A DNA stretch of 64,000 bases from NCBI RefSeq assembly GCF_025024155.1, contig NW_026251711.1, forward strand, positions 718,571 through 782,570, in the 5' to 3' direction. Of this stretch, positions 34,001 to 45,784 are shown one piece after another. The position numbers were made by a program, and so were the translations under genes. The notes below the pieces were generated by a model. That model saw only the letters and a list, made by a program, of their open reading frames with translations. It had not been told where the DNA came from and searched no databases. The DNA is from Gamsiella multidivaricata (taxonomy: Eukaryota; Mortierellomycota; Mortierellomycetes; Mortierellales; Mortierellaceae). Within the stretch, counting starts at the first letter, position 1, and the number at the start of each line of letters is the position of its first letter.

Positions 34001-37000
34001 CAACAACGAAGCCAAAAGCAGACAACAACAAACAATGCGATAACACAAAACGAGGAAGCAGTAAACAACGCAAACCAGCGCCGGTTCAAGAGGTGCTGCG
34101 AGATGGACTTTCTATCTAATTGGAATGAAGCGGGTAATCCTTCAAACAACTAATAATCAACAGCCTGCACAAATAACTTCCACACGCTGACGTGAGACAT
34201 GAGAATAGATTATCTCTGTCAGTTCTTACTCGCCCTCTCGCCCTTTATCCTTCGTGGATAGATCGAAATCCGCCAGTCCTATAAACTCTTGGGCTACACG
34301 ATGAACAACATATCATAGGGTCGTACCTGCATAATCTCTTCCCGGCTCCACAAGCCTCGCGTTTGGTACAGCTTTGTAAATGCCAATACTTTCGTTATGC
34401 AACAAGAAGGCCTTACTGTAGATTAGTCATTTGCGTCATCCTTCGCCTTTTTAGTGAAGTCTACTGTGCCTCTCTTCTTTTACTTGTGTCTTTGTATCAC
34501 AGTACCCCTTTAACCCAGCTGCATGGCTCGTTTACCTATTTTTTTTACAATATGTTTTAATCATGCTACTCTACTTTCTCGTTGTACAATTGCATGTTCT
34601 TCTCTGTTCGATCAGCCTCCTTCCATGTGAAATAGCAGCTCCTTCTATCAAGTCTGGTCCATGCCAGGCTGGCTCTAGGAAGATTTGTCTGCAACCTTGT
34701 ACAGCGGAGCTTCGTAGCCGTCCTCCCTTATTGGCTGAAGATGTCTCCGGTTAAGCAAAGAATACCCAATCAACTGACATAACTGAGGTTATAATTATTC
34801 CGCCTCCAGTAGAGCGGTACATTTTCAAGGTGCAAATGGGCCCCAATGAGTCCAGCCCCAGCGTGTTTTTGGGCATTTGCTTTCAGTATGGGGTCCAGTT
34901 CTGGCCCTAGCCCATGGTACCATTCCATTGCGCTGTTTAGAAAGAGGTATGTATTTGCATGTAAACTAAGACACTTAGATGTTAAAGCAGACTGAAGATG
35001 GCATTCCCGAGCAAAGACAGACGTAGGAGAATTTGGAACAACTGGTGGTACATGAGCCCTGCTATCCCCGCATTCCTGAGATATACTGGCCGATTGTGGA
35101 AATACCAAGCACGCAGTATTGAGTTCTCTCAACTGTCAACATCGCCCTCTGAGCGAAATGCTGATACTTATTAAAGATTACAATTGTCCTTAAGATAACA
35201 CAGACAAACGGCTTCCTGGCGGTTTACCGGTTCATGTGAGTACAAATGGCTCCTCATGGACAATGTACTCGAAAAGAGGTACTTTTGTGGCTTCTGGATT
35301 TATCGAACTGGTACATACGGTTTCTTATCTTCTTTTGGCCCCTCTATCTGTTTCTAGGTTTATCAAAACTAGTCTCCTATTGCCCTAGGGACGCCCTCAC
35401 CTTCAAGTTCCAAGTTGGATTTTAAAGCAGAGATTATCCGTATGGCTTTTATTATGAGCGGATGGTTACCCACTCCTATATTCCTGTTATGGCTACCGTC
35501 TGCAGGAGCAAGAAAGCATACATACACGTCTCGTTTAGTTTATGGACCCTTGCTGTCGGTGTCTCTCACGAGTCGACCGATTGTCGTCGAGAACTCGAAC
35601 CTTAATCGAATGTCGACTTGATGATTTTGCTGCTAAGTATTTTCTTATTCTATTGTATTCAAATGAATATCGGGCTGGGTTACACGAAAGAAGAGCGGAC
35701 CATCTTATCCTGGCTCTCAATAACAAACTTCTTTTAGCCCTCCTTAATCGGAAAGCTACGACACCAACCATTGGCCAAAATAAAAAAACAAAAAAGATCC
35801 CTAATTTGAAATCCAGCTCGATGATAGCCCGTGGACAAGGTTGATATGTTATCCGTAGATTTTTTTTGAAAACAAATAAAGCTTAGCGAGATAGCGATAA
35901 AAGAAATGTAAATAAACAAGCCTTTATCCAGGGATGAAGCTGTGTCCGTGGACACGATGTGATCTCTTGTACCGCATCACAGAGCAGAAACAGGCTGTGG
36001 GAACTTTTCGACTAGTTGCACTTCCAGTAACGCGTGCGACCCATGGATTGACTCCTTGTGCGAAGAATCCAGAATCCACACCCTTAGCTGGGTTCAGACG
36101 CAAATATGTCTTCAGAACAGGCTAAGCTATCGATTTGTGTGCCAGACAGCCTTCGCGCAATTGGTAATCCATAGTGAAAGTGGCTTGCTACGAGGGCTTG
36201 TCTTGTGCAGGGTGGAGCCTAGATAAATTACTAATATCATGCTTTTCTGAAGCGGTCTCCAATAGTCCTGTGCAAAGGTATAGTCAATTTTCTAAACAAA
36301 GAGGTTAACTACCATTCAAATACAAGAACGTAAGATAGATTTGATTGAGAACTCAAAGAAGATTCGCCGTGTCTAAATCAAGACATAGGCTATCTCAAAT
36401 GCAGATGATGCCTCGTCTGCAAAGCCCTTGCCACTCGTGTACCTTTTTTACCCCATATTTCCCGTCTCGCCATACTTTTACTGATTGATGTTCGTTATCA
36501 AGCGCATGTGCAAGTAGTCGGCGCACCCAATGAGCGCTCCGCAATGACTGTGGCCTAAGAGGGTTCATATAAAATCGCGTGTATGATCATGATTTTAATG
36601 TCCTCCCATTTACTAGATGCTTGCGCGTCTCGCAGTGTGACCAGGTTGAAGATAAGAGTATAACAAAAACAGGGTCTAAAAAAAAAAGACTGAGATTCGA
36701 TTGTTGTGGAGAAAGAGCCGACAAGATACGCTAAGAAACGTGGAGAGGTAAAGATGCTTGTGGAGTCGAGAGGGTGATGTTTCGACCGATATCAATTGAC
36801 TCCTTCAGTCGCGACCAAAGAACGCCCCCTCCCTTTTTTTTACCTACTTGCATGAATTTGTGAGATATGGATGTTTACAGGCAATGGCTGCGTTGCTAAA
36901 TAGTACACCTTTATTAATATACAAAGATAGCGATACCGTTATTCCTTGTCCGCTGTAAATGCGCTTCTAGATGCCGTCTCCATATGAAGAGTAAAGAACA

Positions 37001-38107
37001 AGCGCAATGTCGTTTGTTGAACGCAACCTGTTTTAGTAGATAAGAACAGCCTTCTGTCCCCAACCCTTTTAAGTGATGGACCATACACAAAGCTGCACGC
37101 GAAGACTTGGAGGCGACATATCCTGCCCTCAAAAAGATAACGCCCTGGAATCACATTGACAAGCACAGAATAGTATTACATCCACTTCTCGTCGTGGATC
37201 GTTCTACGAACAGAGTCTTTATTTTTCTCCGCATGCATTTGGTATACACCAAGACCATAGTTTGTTCTCCAGATGAAGAGAGAGGCCTCTGCGCTAAATG
37301 CTGTCGCCATAGGCCGAATGCATTAAAAAATACGACGTACGGGATAGAACAGACATGTATGACGGCGAGGAGACGCCCTAGTGTGGTCTTTTACTTCTGC
37401 ATATTGGGAGTTGTTTACCCCACACCCGGTGTTTTGAGCCACTGTATGTACCCTTGTATATGTAACCTGGCCTGTTGAGTTTGGCCGCTTTGAGTCGGCG
37501 TCTCCACTAAATCATGGTCTGTAAAGCAAACCTTAAAAGAATAAGATGTGAGACAATTCATTCACCGCCTATTCATTCCAGTTGGATAGAGGAAAACGCG
37601 TTGAGGTGGACAGGTACACCAACAATACAACAAAAACCTTAACGGGGACATCCTACTACCTATTCAATCGCCGATTCATTCTTCATCCTTGTCCCCCCAT
37701 TGACCAACCGCTCGCGCTCGATCCTTCCTTCTCCACTCATCTTTTATGTCGGCATGGCCTGACGAGGTCTACATGTTTGTACAGAGTACGTCCGTGTTCG
37801 TAAGCCAATAGCGTACGCTAGTCTATTATTCCTCCCCGCACTCTCTCCCCTTTTCATATGGCCCCTTTTTCTCCTGCGTTGCACTAACTGTACTCTGTGC
37901 GGCCGAAAGGAAGCCAGAACCTGGTCCTCGCATATAAAGAGCGTCCATCCCCCACTCCCTCTTTTTGTTCCTCACTGTCTGACAGCCATCCTTCTTTCCC
38001 TCCGCCTTCCTCCTCTTCCCCCTCTTGTATCTCTTGTATATTTATTCACACCTTGCCTTTGTATATTTCACCTTTATATATAATATAATATCCCTTCGTT
38101 TGCCATC
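31058..38107. other. 7-kb gene-poor, AT-richer block
   Basis: No gene with convincing length, splice structure or recognisable motif was found on either strand. Two short protein-like readings are worth noting: plus 34563-34754 (ends SIKSGPCQAGSRKICLQP..., stop TAA at 34752-34754) and minus 34770-35132 (MEWYHGLGPELDPILKANAQ ... AGLIGAHLHLENVPLYW). Neither has a clear start or splice context. Short homopolymers and a self-similar stretch around 33160-33215 (TAGAGCTA / TAGAGCTATTTC) are present. No tRNA, terminal inverted repeats or reverse transcriptase/transposase motifs were seen. The last 150 bp belong to the hexose transporter promoter. Confidence 0.5.
37950..38107 (+). promoter_or_regulatory. 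Core promoter and 5' leader of the hexose transporter gene
   Basis: A strongly pyrimidine-rich tract (about 37950-38030, CCTTCTTTCCCTCCGCC and similar) is followed by an AT-rich segment with TATA-like sequence (TTTATATATAATATAATA, about 38073-38090) shortly before the ATG at 38108. CT blocks of this kind are typical of highly expressed fungal genes. The TATA-like stretch is so close to the start codon that it may lie in the leader instead. Confidence 0.45.
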
Positions 38108-39783
38108 ATGTCCGGCAAGTACTCTCTTTTGAACAACGTCTACTTCCTGGGCGGGTTCGCGACCATGGGCGGGTAAGTCATCCAAAGACTATTCCAACAA
38201 TCAAGCCGAAACAAATACAGCCTCTATAGCTCTACCCGAACTCCATACCGTGCACAGATCATCAAATGCTTCACATATATAACCAATAATTTCATTCATG
38301 AATACCAAATAGAATGCTCTTCGGTTTCGACATCTCGTCCATGTCCGGAGTCGTCGGTACTGAGCGTTACCAGGAGTACTTCAAACACCCCTCGTCCTCG
38401 CTCCAAGGTGGTATCGTTGCTGCCATGGCTGCAGGCTCCTTCCTCGGCGCCTTGATGGCCGGTTCCCTCGGTGACAGGATCTCGCGCAAGCGCACTATCA
38501 TGTTGGCCGCCTGCATTTGGATCGTCGGCTCTATCATCCAGTGCGCCTCTGTGAACGCTGGAATGCTCATTGTCGGCCGTATCATCAACGGTGTCGCCGT
38601 CGGTTTGGCCTCTATGATCGTCCCTGTCTACCAGTCTGAGATTGCTCCCAAAAACATTCGTGGTCGTATTGTCTCGCTTCAGCAATGGGCCATTACCTGG
38701 GGTATCTTGATTCAGTACTTCATTCAATATGGGTGCTCTTTCATTCAGTCCAACGCTGCCTTCCGTATCCCCTGGGGTATCCAAGTTGTCCCTGGCTTGA
38801 TTCTTCTCGCTGGTATCTCTGTCTTCCCTTACTCTCCTCGTTGGTTGGCTGACCAGGATCGCCCTGAAGAAGCCCTCGAAGTTCTCGCCAACCTGCGCGC
38901 CAACGGAAACAAGAACGATCCCGCTGTCCTCGCAGAGTTCAAGGAGATTCAGGATGCCATCACCTTTGACCGTACCCTTGCTGCCCGCTCTTATGCTGAG
39001 CTGTTCCGCTACCCTAATGCCAAGCGTGTCTTCCTCGGCATGACTCTCCAGTCCTGGTCGCAACTCACTGGTATGAATGTCGCCATGTACTACATCGTCT
39101 TCATCTTCCAGGGAGCCGGTATCACTGGCCAGAACGCCAACTTGCAGGCCTCGTCCATCCAGTATGTCTTGAACGTCGTCATGACCATCCCCGCCATTCT
39201 GTTCATTGACAAGTGGGGTCGTCGCCCAGTCCTCTTGGTTGGCTCCACCTTCATGGCTCTCTGGCTCTTCCTCATCGGTGGTTTGATGGGCCGCTTCGGT
39301 TCTGCCACCAGCTTCGACGGCAACTCGACCACCACTTGGGCTATCAGCAATAACAGCTCCGCTTCGCATGCCGTCATTGCCTGCTCCTATCTCTTTGTCT
39401 GCTCTTTCGCCATCTCCTGGGGTCCCGTCTCTTGGACCTACCCTGCCGAGATCTACCCTCTCCGCATCCGCTCCAAGGCTGTCTCGCTCTCGACTGCTTC
39501 CAACTGGGCTTTCAACTTCATCCTGGCCTATGCTGTTCCTCCAGCTCTCCAGAACATCCAGTACCGCACGTACTACATCTTCGGTGGTTTCTGTGTCGCC
39601 ATGACCATTCATGTCTTCTTTATGTTCCCTGAGACCAAGGGTCGCACTCTGGAGGAGATGGATGAACTCTTCAATTCGGACATCCCCGCCTGGAAGACTC
39701 GCGCGCTCCCTGCCTCGAAGCTCGAGCACGATATTGAGGAGATCAAGGCAAGCCAGGCTGACGAGAAAGCCGAGGTCAAGTAA
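38108..39783 (+). CDS. Major facilitator superfamily hexose transporter
   Basis: Two exons (38108-38172, 38313-39783) give 511 residues with twelve predicted membrane helices. It is a proton- or facilitative sugar transporter of the plasma membrane, in the group of fungal high-affinity glucose transporters. Signatures are GSLGDRISRKRTIML (loop 2-3), GRIINGVAVGLASMIVPVYQ-SEIAPKNIRGR, SPRWLADQDRPEEALEVL, the QxxxQLTGMNVAMYYIVFIF helix 7 motif, WGRRPVLLVGS, WGPVSWTYPAEIYPLRIRSK and PETKGRTLEEMDELF. The usual PESPRWL appears as PYSPRWL. The short C-tail lacks the long extension of Snf3/Rgt2 sensors, so a transporter role is more likely than a sensor. The third-position C-rich codon use is stronger than in neighbours and suggests high expression. 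An AATAAAAAAA signal lies at about 39870. Confidence 0.93.
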
Positions 39784-40045
39784 AATCCAGGTGTTCCAGC
39801 CATCCGACACTTCCTTCCTTAGTGTCCGTAGTGTATCCTGAATCCCATATTCAATACCCATCATTAGCGTAATAAAAAAAATGGTTGAGAGCTTAAATTT
39901 TATTCTTACTCGACGAACAGAAATGTAGGCGGGTTTGCGCAGGGAGGTTGCTGTAAGCAATAGTAATGCAGCTGTAGTGCAGCTTGAGCAATAAACGAGT
40001 AATAATCTAAGAGGTACAATTTCCTGCATAAGAATAAGGTTATAT

Positions 40046-42521
40046 TCACACTCGCGATCGTGATCCCAACCGTGGAAGCATCGTGCGGAGCACTCGGTAG
40101 AGGACCACGCAACTGGACTGCATGTCCAGTCCCCAGAGCCACAGGCGATGAGCATGTCGATAATCCAGGAACTCGACTTGCTGCTCCAGTGCCCTCACGT
40201 ATCCACTGTGCTGGCCTCGATTATTCATTGCTGCGCGCTCTCGCTCGATTTTGAGCAGTAGTCCAGACCGCACGGCATGATACTTGGTGATTGCGCTGAA
40301 AATTTCATTCGCCCCTTTTGCCAATAAAGCGACTTCGGCTATATGAAGGGCAAAGGATAGTCAGAGGTTGTCCGTATATTTGCGACAACCGCAATCGGTG
40401 CTCGCTTACCTGCCACCTTTGAACGGAGCTGCTGGGCGCGCTGCTGTGCTTGAGATGGACCCGTGGGAGTATTACTTAGTGTTCCTTGTGCGTGTGGTCG
40501 CTCATATGAGGATAATACTGAACCCTGAGAAGAAGGAAGTGTGTTTGCTGTCTGCTCCATGCCCATGAAGACTCGCGGGGTGTCTAACTGCACATACATC
40601 CTTGCGTAATTGCTGCACTCAAGCAAACAATGGATGTGGTCTGACAGAACAATATTCCAGTTTGAGATCATGACTCCCCGTGTGAAAGATTCCTTTGTCT
40701 CTGGCGTGTCCTGCTCGTGTTGCTGCACCATAGTCTGTTCCTTAAAGGCACTCTTGGCAGTCTTGGCAGCCTTCGAATGGCTGGCTTGATTCTCAGAAAT
40801 TGAGGAAGTAGATTGATATGCAGATGTAGCACGCTGCAAGTTATTTGGATCGATCGTGTTTGTCTGTTGTGTAGCTGACTGAGAAGTAACATTTCCTGAG
40901 AGATAATTCTGGGATTTCAAGGGCGAAGAGGATGTAAGGTCACTCTCGTCGCTCCTCTTGTGCTTCCTGACATTCACATTATCGGTTTCCATGGAGACTG
41001 CCGCTGAGCAAGGGCCCATGGCTTGCTGGTGACTTCCCGCGATGCATGAGGATGTCCATATCTCCTGCGTGATCAGATAATCAGATAACTCGAAGTGCTG
41101 GTCTGCTTGGCTTTGTTCAGTGCCTCCATAATCGTCTTGTTGACTGCGAACTCCACTATCGTCCTGATCAAGGCGCGCCTTTTTTCTCAGGGGGTTGGTG
41201 GTAGTCGAGACTCGTGCATCGATATCCAACCCTTGGGAGGTAAACTCACTCAGCTGGGAGACCTCTAAGTTGGCGAAATACTCCTCATCCTTGTATTTGT
41301 GCTGGTGCTCTTGTCCTGTCCTCTTCTCTTCCTCGCTTTCGACTTTATTGGGATGAGGGTCTTGAGGAGTGCTTTCTACGGCTTCTGGAATGTCGCTGAA
41401 CTTCGCACGCAGACCTGACAGCCTCTCACTCAGCCGCGCTTGATCCCTGCTCGCCATGCCGGAGATATCATGTTGCAGATCGTTCATGGCCAAGGAGTGA
41501 TCCCTGAACAGCTGCGGTAGCGTCTGCTCCGTGATCATCTTTGCCATACAATTCAAATGGTTCGCATAGTCCTCCAGACGCGTCATAGTCATTAAGTGGG
41601 GCCTCATGGCGGTGAAGGATCGGGAACTGAATGCCGGAAATGGAGGGGGGGTAACCTGAGGATGTGCTTGCGGTTGCGAAAAGGTGGTGTCTTGAGGTAG
41701 CGAAGACGTCGTATCCTGAGACCCGTGCTCAACTTCGTCCTCGTCGCCTGATGACGGTAGGCTGTGTTCCGAGTTCGGAGATGACGCCAAGAAGCTCATG
41801 GGTTGTCTCAACCTCAGAAGGCTGTGCTTCCCCCTCCCCTTACCGCGGTCTGTGCTTTCAAATGCAGACCACGTGGGATGCACAGGGCTCACAGGCGGAT
41901 GAGGCGACGCTCCCGACCAACCGGGATTGAGCATGCATTTCCCTTTGCCCACGCTTGAAGTACTGCTCTTCAATGAAGACGTCGCTACGTGATGGGGGTC
42001 GGGGGTGCTTGTGAGGGAACGATATGACTCTTGTGTAAGAGTGGTGGCCACCGGCGACGAGACTGGGTTCTCGGGAGGCGAAGATGACAAAGGTCTTGGA
42101 CAATACGCAGATGGCGTAAGATACGGAAACCATGACTGTGAGGACATAATGGGCGTAAACGAGAATCCTAGCATCGTTGACGGCGGGCTCGACGCGTTAT
42201 CACGAGTGACCGTGGTTGACGACCTCTCTGAAGCAGAACCTTTAAATATGGAAAATATAGATGAACGCGAGGATTAATTACAGCGCATACAATGATTCCT
42301 GTTTCATCCAGACCGTTTTACACTTTACCTGTCTCTACCGGATTGGGACTAGTTGACAGGCTTAGTTTCTGCTGCTGGGGTAGTCTGCTCAGTGGCGTTC
42401 TTGGTGAACTAGGCTCGACTGATCGCGTAATAGTCCTGTTTTGTGGGCGGAAGGTGGGGCTGAACGTGGCGGGGGCGATGGATGGATTCCACTGCGGTTT
42501 GGGTGCTTTCCCATCCGACAT
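40046..42521 (-). CDS. Large hypothetical protein, unknown function
   Basis: Three minus-strand exons (42521-42329, 42239-40410, 40338-40046) join in frame to 771 residues. The start MSDGKAPKPQWNPSIAP lies at the first ATG. The N-terminal half is low complexity, rich in Ser/Pro/Thr. Around residues 260-340 is a more ordered helical region (RLEDYANHLNCMAKMITEQT, NDLQHDISGMASRDQARLSE). A short basic cluster NPLRKKARLDQD could be a nuclear signal. The last exon is the best-ordered part: an amphipathic/coiled-coil segment (VALLAKGANEIFSAITKYHA ... LKIERERAAMNN ... YVRALEQQVEFLDYRHAHRL). I do not recognise a family. Ser/Pro-rich disorder with a C-terminal coiled coil is common among nuclear or cytoskeletal adaptor proteins, which is only a hint. 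It is divergently paired with the small gene at 42851. Confidence 0.75.
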
Positions 42522-42850
42522 CTTGAGTGGGCGAGTGGACGGGAGGACTTACGGTCAGGTCAGGTATGTGTTGAAAGAAAAGAGAGGAGAGGAAAAGTAA
42601 AGGAGAATAGGCAACACGCATGATCTGTTCTCCTACGCGCCATTAAAAATGCACCAGTACACAGTCCCCTTTACGACTCACGGTGTTGCTACCGTTGACT
42701 ACCCGTGCCAGTTATCTATTTATCGCTTTGATCTATCAACATATTACGGCCGATGGCATATGCTGAGCACCTTCAGCGTTGTGCCTGAAAGTTAGATACT
42801 GGTGTCTGTCACGAGCCGAGGGCACGGTGACTGCGCTTAGATCGGCCACA
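42522..42850. promoter_or_regulatory. Divergent promoter region
   Basis: A 329-bp spacer between the 771-aa hypothetical gene (minus) and the small hypothetical gene (plus). No specific site is recognised. Confidence 0.4.
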
Positions 42851-43288
42851 ATGGCTGTCTCTGTTGAGCGCTCGCCCTTTTCTCATCTTGAACGACCTAT
42901 ACACACTCCTCACCCCATGCCTGTAAGACCTGTGCATTCTTTTGAAAGACAGAAATATGAAATCATGATCGCAAGGCTGAATCAGGAGCGCAGGATGAAG
43001 GATGGAGCAATATTATTAGATGAGCAGGGACAAAAGGCATCTCTCGCGCCAAAAGCGACGCGCACCACTAGCTTTCAGTCTGGCACTGCACTGAGACAAG
43101 GGAACAGTAGAGCAGGGTATGGCGGCACACGTTCCAGCACTAAAAAGGATGGGGCGCATGTTGATTACTGCAGGAGAGCTTGATATTCGCGACACCTTTT
43201 ACAGGATTCGCTCGACAGTGCATTCTTTTTAAGCACAGGGTTGCTTCAGGCGACACCTATGACATGGTACCTGGAAGAACCAGGATGA
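42851..43288 (+). CDS. Small hypothetical protein
   Basis: Exon 42851-43159 encodes 103 residues beginning MAVSVERSPFSHLERPIHTP, with a helical charged segment (FERQKYEIMIARLNQERRM). A 45-nt intron (GTTGAT ... TTTTACAG) would join in frame to 43205-43288 ([20 protein letters not shown]..., stop TGA 43286-43288), giving 130 residues. Without that intron the frame stops at 43181-43183 and the protein is 110 residues. Unrecognised. Its 3' end overlaps the probable single-ATG first exon of the AP-1 sigma gene on the same strand, so one of the two models may need revision, or the transcripts overlap. Confidence 0.4.
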
Positions 43289-44065
43289 TTTTCTCGATAA
43301 CTGTCAGCTGTCGGCCTCACGCCATTTTGTCGATATTTTCCTTGGATAGATCAATTACGTACTTCTTGTTAGTCGCCAGGGCAAGACCCGCCTCGCAAAA
43401 TGGTTCACAACCATGAGTCCCAAAGAGAAATCCAAGATCGTCAAGGATGTCACTCAGCTCGTTCTTTCAAGGCGGACTAAAATGTGCAACTTTTTGGAAT
43501 ACAAAGGTACTACGGGCCATCGCCATGCATACAGTTCATTGACCTTGCGGAGGACATTGGTGGCTAATCGACCGGATAATGATTTAATATAGACACAAAA
43601 GTCATCTATCGGAGGTAAACACGCAGGAACTCATACCGTTTGAATGGTACAATGGAATCGAGACAGTCTCTTACAAGTCTCTGCCTCCTTTATTGTGTTC
43701 ATGGTAGATACGCAAGTCTGTTCTTCATTACAGGAGTTGATCCGCAGGACAATGAGCTCATCACGCTCGAGATTATTCATCGATATGTCGAAGTGCTGGA
43801 TCGGTATTTTGGAAACGTACGCTTGCTTCGCCACAGCTTGCAGCCGTGTGCTAATGGTCCTGGTACAGAGTTATAACGTCGATCTTTGTTTCATTGATAG
43901 GTATGTGAGCTAGATCTCATTTTTAACTTTCAAAGGGCATATTTCATTCTCGACGAACTTCTAATCGCTGGAGAGATGCAGGAGTCAAGTAAAAAGACCG
44001 TGCTCCGTGTCATCACCCAAATGGATGCCATGGAGGAAGAGGAAGCCAATGAAGAAAAGAAATAA
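43264..44065 (+). CDS. APS1: AP-1 adaptor complex subunit sigma-1
   Basis: Exons 43350-43506, 43593-43614, 43708-43816 and 43901-44065 join in frame and encode the small sigma chain. It starts [18 protein letters not shown], then [40 protein letters not shown] and [19 protein letters not shown]. With the initiator the length is 151 residues, as usual. AP-1 recruits clathrin at the trans-Golgi network and endosomes; sigma-1 stabilises the core and helps bind dileucine signals. Sequence around '[17 protein letters not shown]' and the acidic tail [10 protein letters not shown] favour AP-1 over AP-2 or AP-3. No ATG precedes the first Ile codon in its exon: the acceptor GGATAG directly abuts ATC. 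The start must therefore be spliced on. An ATG followed at once by GTACCT (43264-43266) fits phase 0. Exon 43593-43614 is only 22 nt. The gene converges with the methyltransferase gene, 139 bp apart. Confidence 0.92.
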
Positions 44066-44204
44066 ACCCTTCGATATATCGAAAGTCATTCGATATCTTT
44101 TGCGAATAAAAAAATACATACCCACAAGTGCGATAACGACGTGTGGAGGACTTTTTGAGTGTGTTATTATTGTTATTATTATTGGATAGAGTGAACAAAG
44201 GATT

Positions 44205-45553
44205 CTACAGCTTCCTATAAATACGGACAAAGTGTCGCATATTCTCTAGCTTGAGTGGATAAGTAACGCTGGGTGGACACCGATACCATGTGGCGTCGTC
44301 CTGGTAGACGGTCTCTAGATCTTTAAGATGGTCGAGGAGCATATATACCATGTAGGTCCTCTCTCCGACTCTGAGATTCGAAAACGATCCCGCGCTATCC
44401 ACGACCTAACAGGATATAAAATGGTACTGATGGATGAGTGATGTTGAACATTACAACCGAAGGGACCCTGCCGCTTAAAGTGCTCGTGTTCATACCAGCA
44501 TATGGGCTCCCGTAGGCATCGCTGCGACCATCTTAGCAACTAACAACATGGTTTTTTTCTTGTCCTGGAACAACTCATTCAACACAAACATGAATGTGAT
44601 CAAATTTGCCTTGGCTACTCGTTCCAATAATCCATCCGAGAGATCCAGTACGTTTCCGACCTCGGTTTCGCATTGAAGTCGCTCTGGTCCCAGCTGCATC
44701 CTTGCACGGACCACGGTCTCCATGGGGTCGAGAATCGATGACCAGTCAACATAATCTTGCATGACAATTGTGACCTGGTGCTTGTTTGTTTTTGACTTTT
44801 TAGCCTTTGTAGCCTTTGAACAGGTGGCGGTCGCTTCCTCTGCTGTTGTTGAATCCGCTATTGCCGTATCAGAAGTGGTGGATAATGCGAGATTATTGAG
44901 GCCAAATGTTGCAGTATCGTCAGATGTTTCTACACTCGCTTCTTCCTTGAGTGCCACTTCTGAGTCAGCCTCAGAGCTATCCTTTCCCTTGGCCTTTTTC
45001 TCCTCCGAGATCGCTGTGGTGGATTTCTTCTTCTTCTTTATCTTTGGGACTGGGTTGGCGTGAACCATGGCAGCTGAAATTCCGACCAGCTCGCTTCCTG
45101 CCCCTGATCCGATGCATAGAATGGTTGATGGCCCACCCTCCAGTGTCCTCATCAGAACAGGATGATCCAGAAACATGTGGTAGTAGCATAATGCACGGCT
45201 TGGGGCATATCGAGCACTGTAAACCGGAAGGTGGGCCGGGTTCTGGAAGACGGCGTCGTAATTACGATCATAGAAATACGACTTGATTGTCTGGAGAGTA
45301 GTTGTGAAGGATGGAAGGTTGAAGGCGTCCTGGCAGGACTCCTTGACTACGTTCAGGATATCTATTCCAGGGACAGTTGACCATCGAAATATCAGTTATT
45401 GCTTGCTTCGCCCTGTTGGCAAGTTGTTCACAATATTTGATTTGAGCTCAATCTCTAGCGTTATTTTGAGTTCTTACGTTGGTCTGGACTATGCCCAAAG
45501 ACTTTCTTCGTGTCGGATGCTGCTGCTGCCTTCTTCCTGTCGTCCATACTCAT
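44205..45553 (-). CDS. BMT6: 25S rRNA (uridine-N3) methyltransferase, Bmt6-like
   Basis: Three minus-strand exons (45553-45478, 45361-44496, 44405-44205) join in frame to 380 residues. The N-terminal exon is Ala/Lys-rich with FGHSPDQH leading into ILNVVKESCQDAFNLPSFT. A SAM-binding motif I follows, STILCIGSGAGSELVG. A Lys- and Ser/Thr-rich low-complexity insertion (about residues 120-210, including KIKKKKKS) separates motif I from the rest. Later motifs are VTIVMQDYVDWSSIL, LITFMFVLNELFQ, and a C-terminal RTYMVYMLLDHLKDLE ... WYRCPPSVTYPLKLENMRHF. The combination matches my recollection of the Bmt6 family (m3U in the large-subunit rRNA), a Rossmann-fold nucleolar enzyme. The exact uridine target cannot be read from sequence. 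Bmt5 or another rRNA methyltransferase remains possible. It is head-to-head with UTP25. Confidence 0.65.
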
Positions 45554-45784
45554 GTTGTTGATGAGGAAAGACCTTCCTAAGCATAAGGTGTGCTATATTG
45601 AAAGTATTGGTTGGTATAGCCAGTCACGGGTAAATAAACATCAAGGCATTTTTTTTTTTCCTGCGTTTGTGCTCTGTCGAGTAGAAGTGCATCACCATCA
45701 CCACCTTTACTCCATCGGAGTAAACAGCACCACTCAGTACTACAGCTTTAATTTCATTCCCCCTCTGACAACGTTCCATATTAA
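45554..45784. promoter_or_regulatory. Bidirectional promoter between two ribosome-biogenesis genes
   Basis: A 231-bp spacer between the Bmt6-like start (45553, minus) and the UTP25 start (45785, plus). It contains a T run (about 45650-45660), a nucleosome-disfavouring element typical of yeast ribosome-biogenesis promoters. I searched by eye for RRPE and PAC-type elements and found no clear match. Confidence 0.6.

Noticed and set aside
38296..40155. A 619-codon minus-strand open frame
   Set aside because: It lies fully antisense to the hexose transporter. Its composition (Asp/Glu/Gly/Arg-rich) is what C-rich third positions of the real gene produce on the opposite strand. No recognisable motif.
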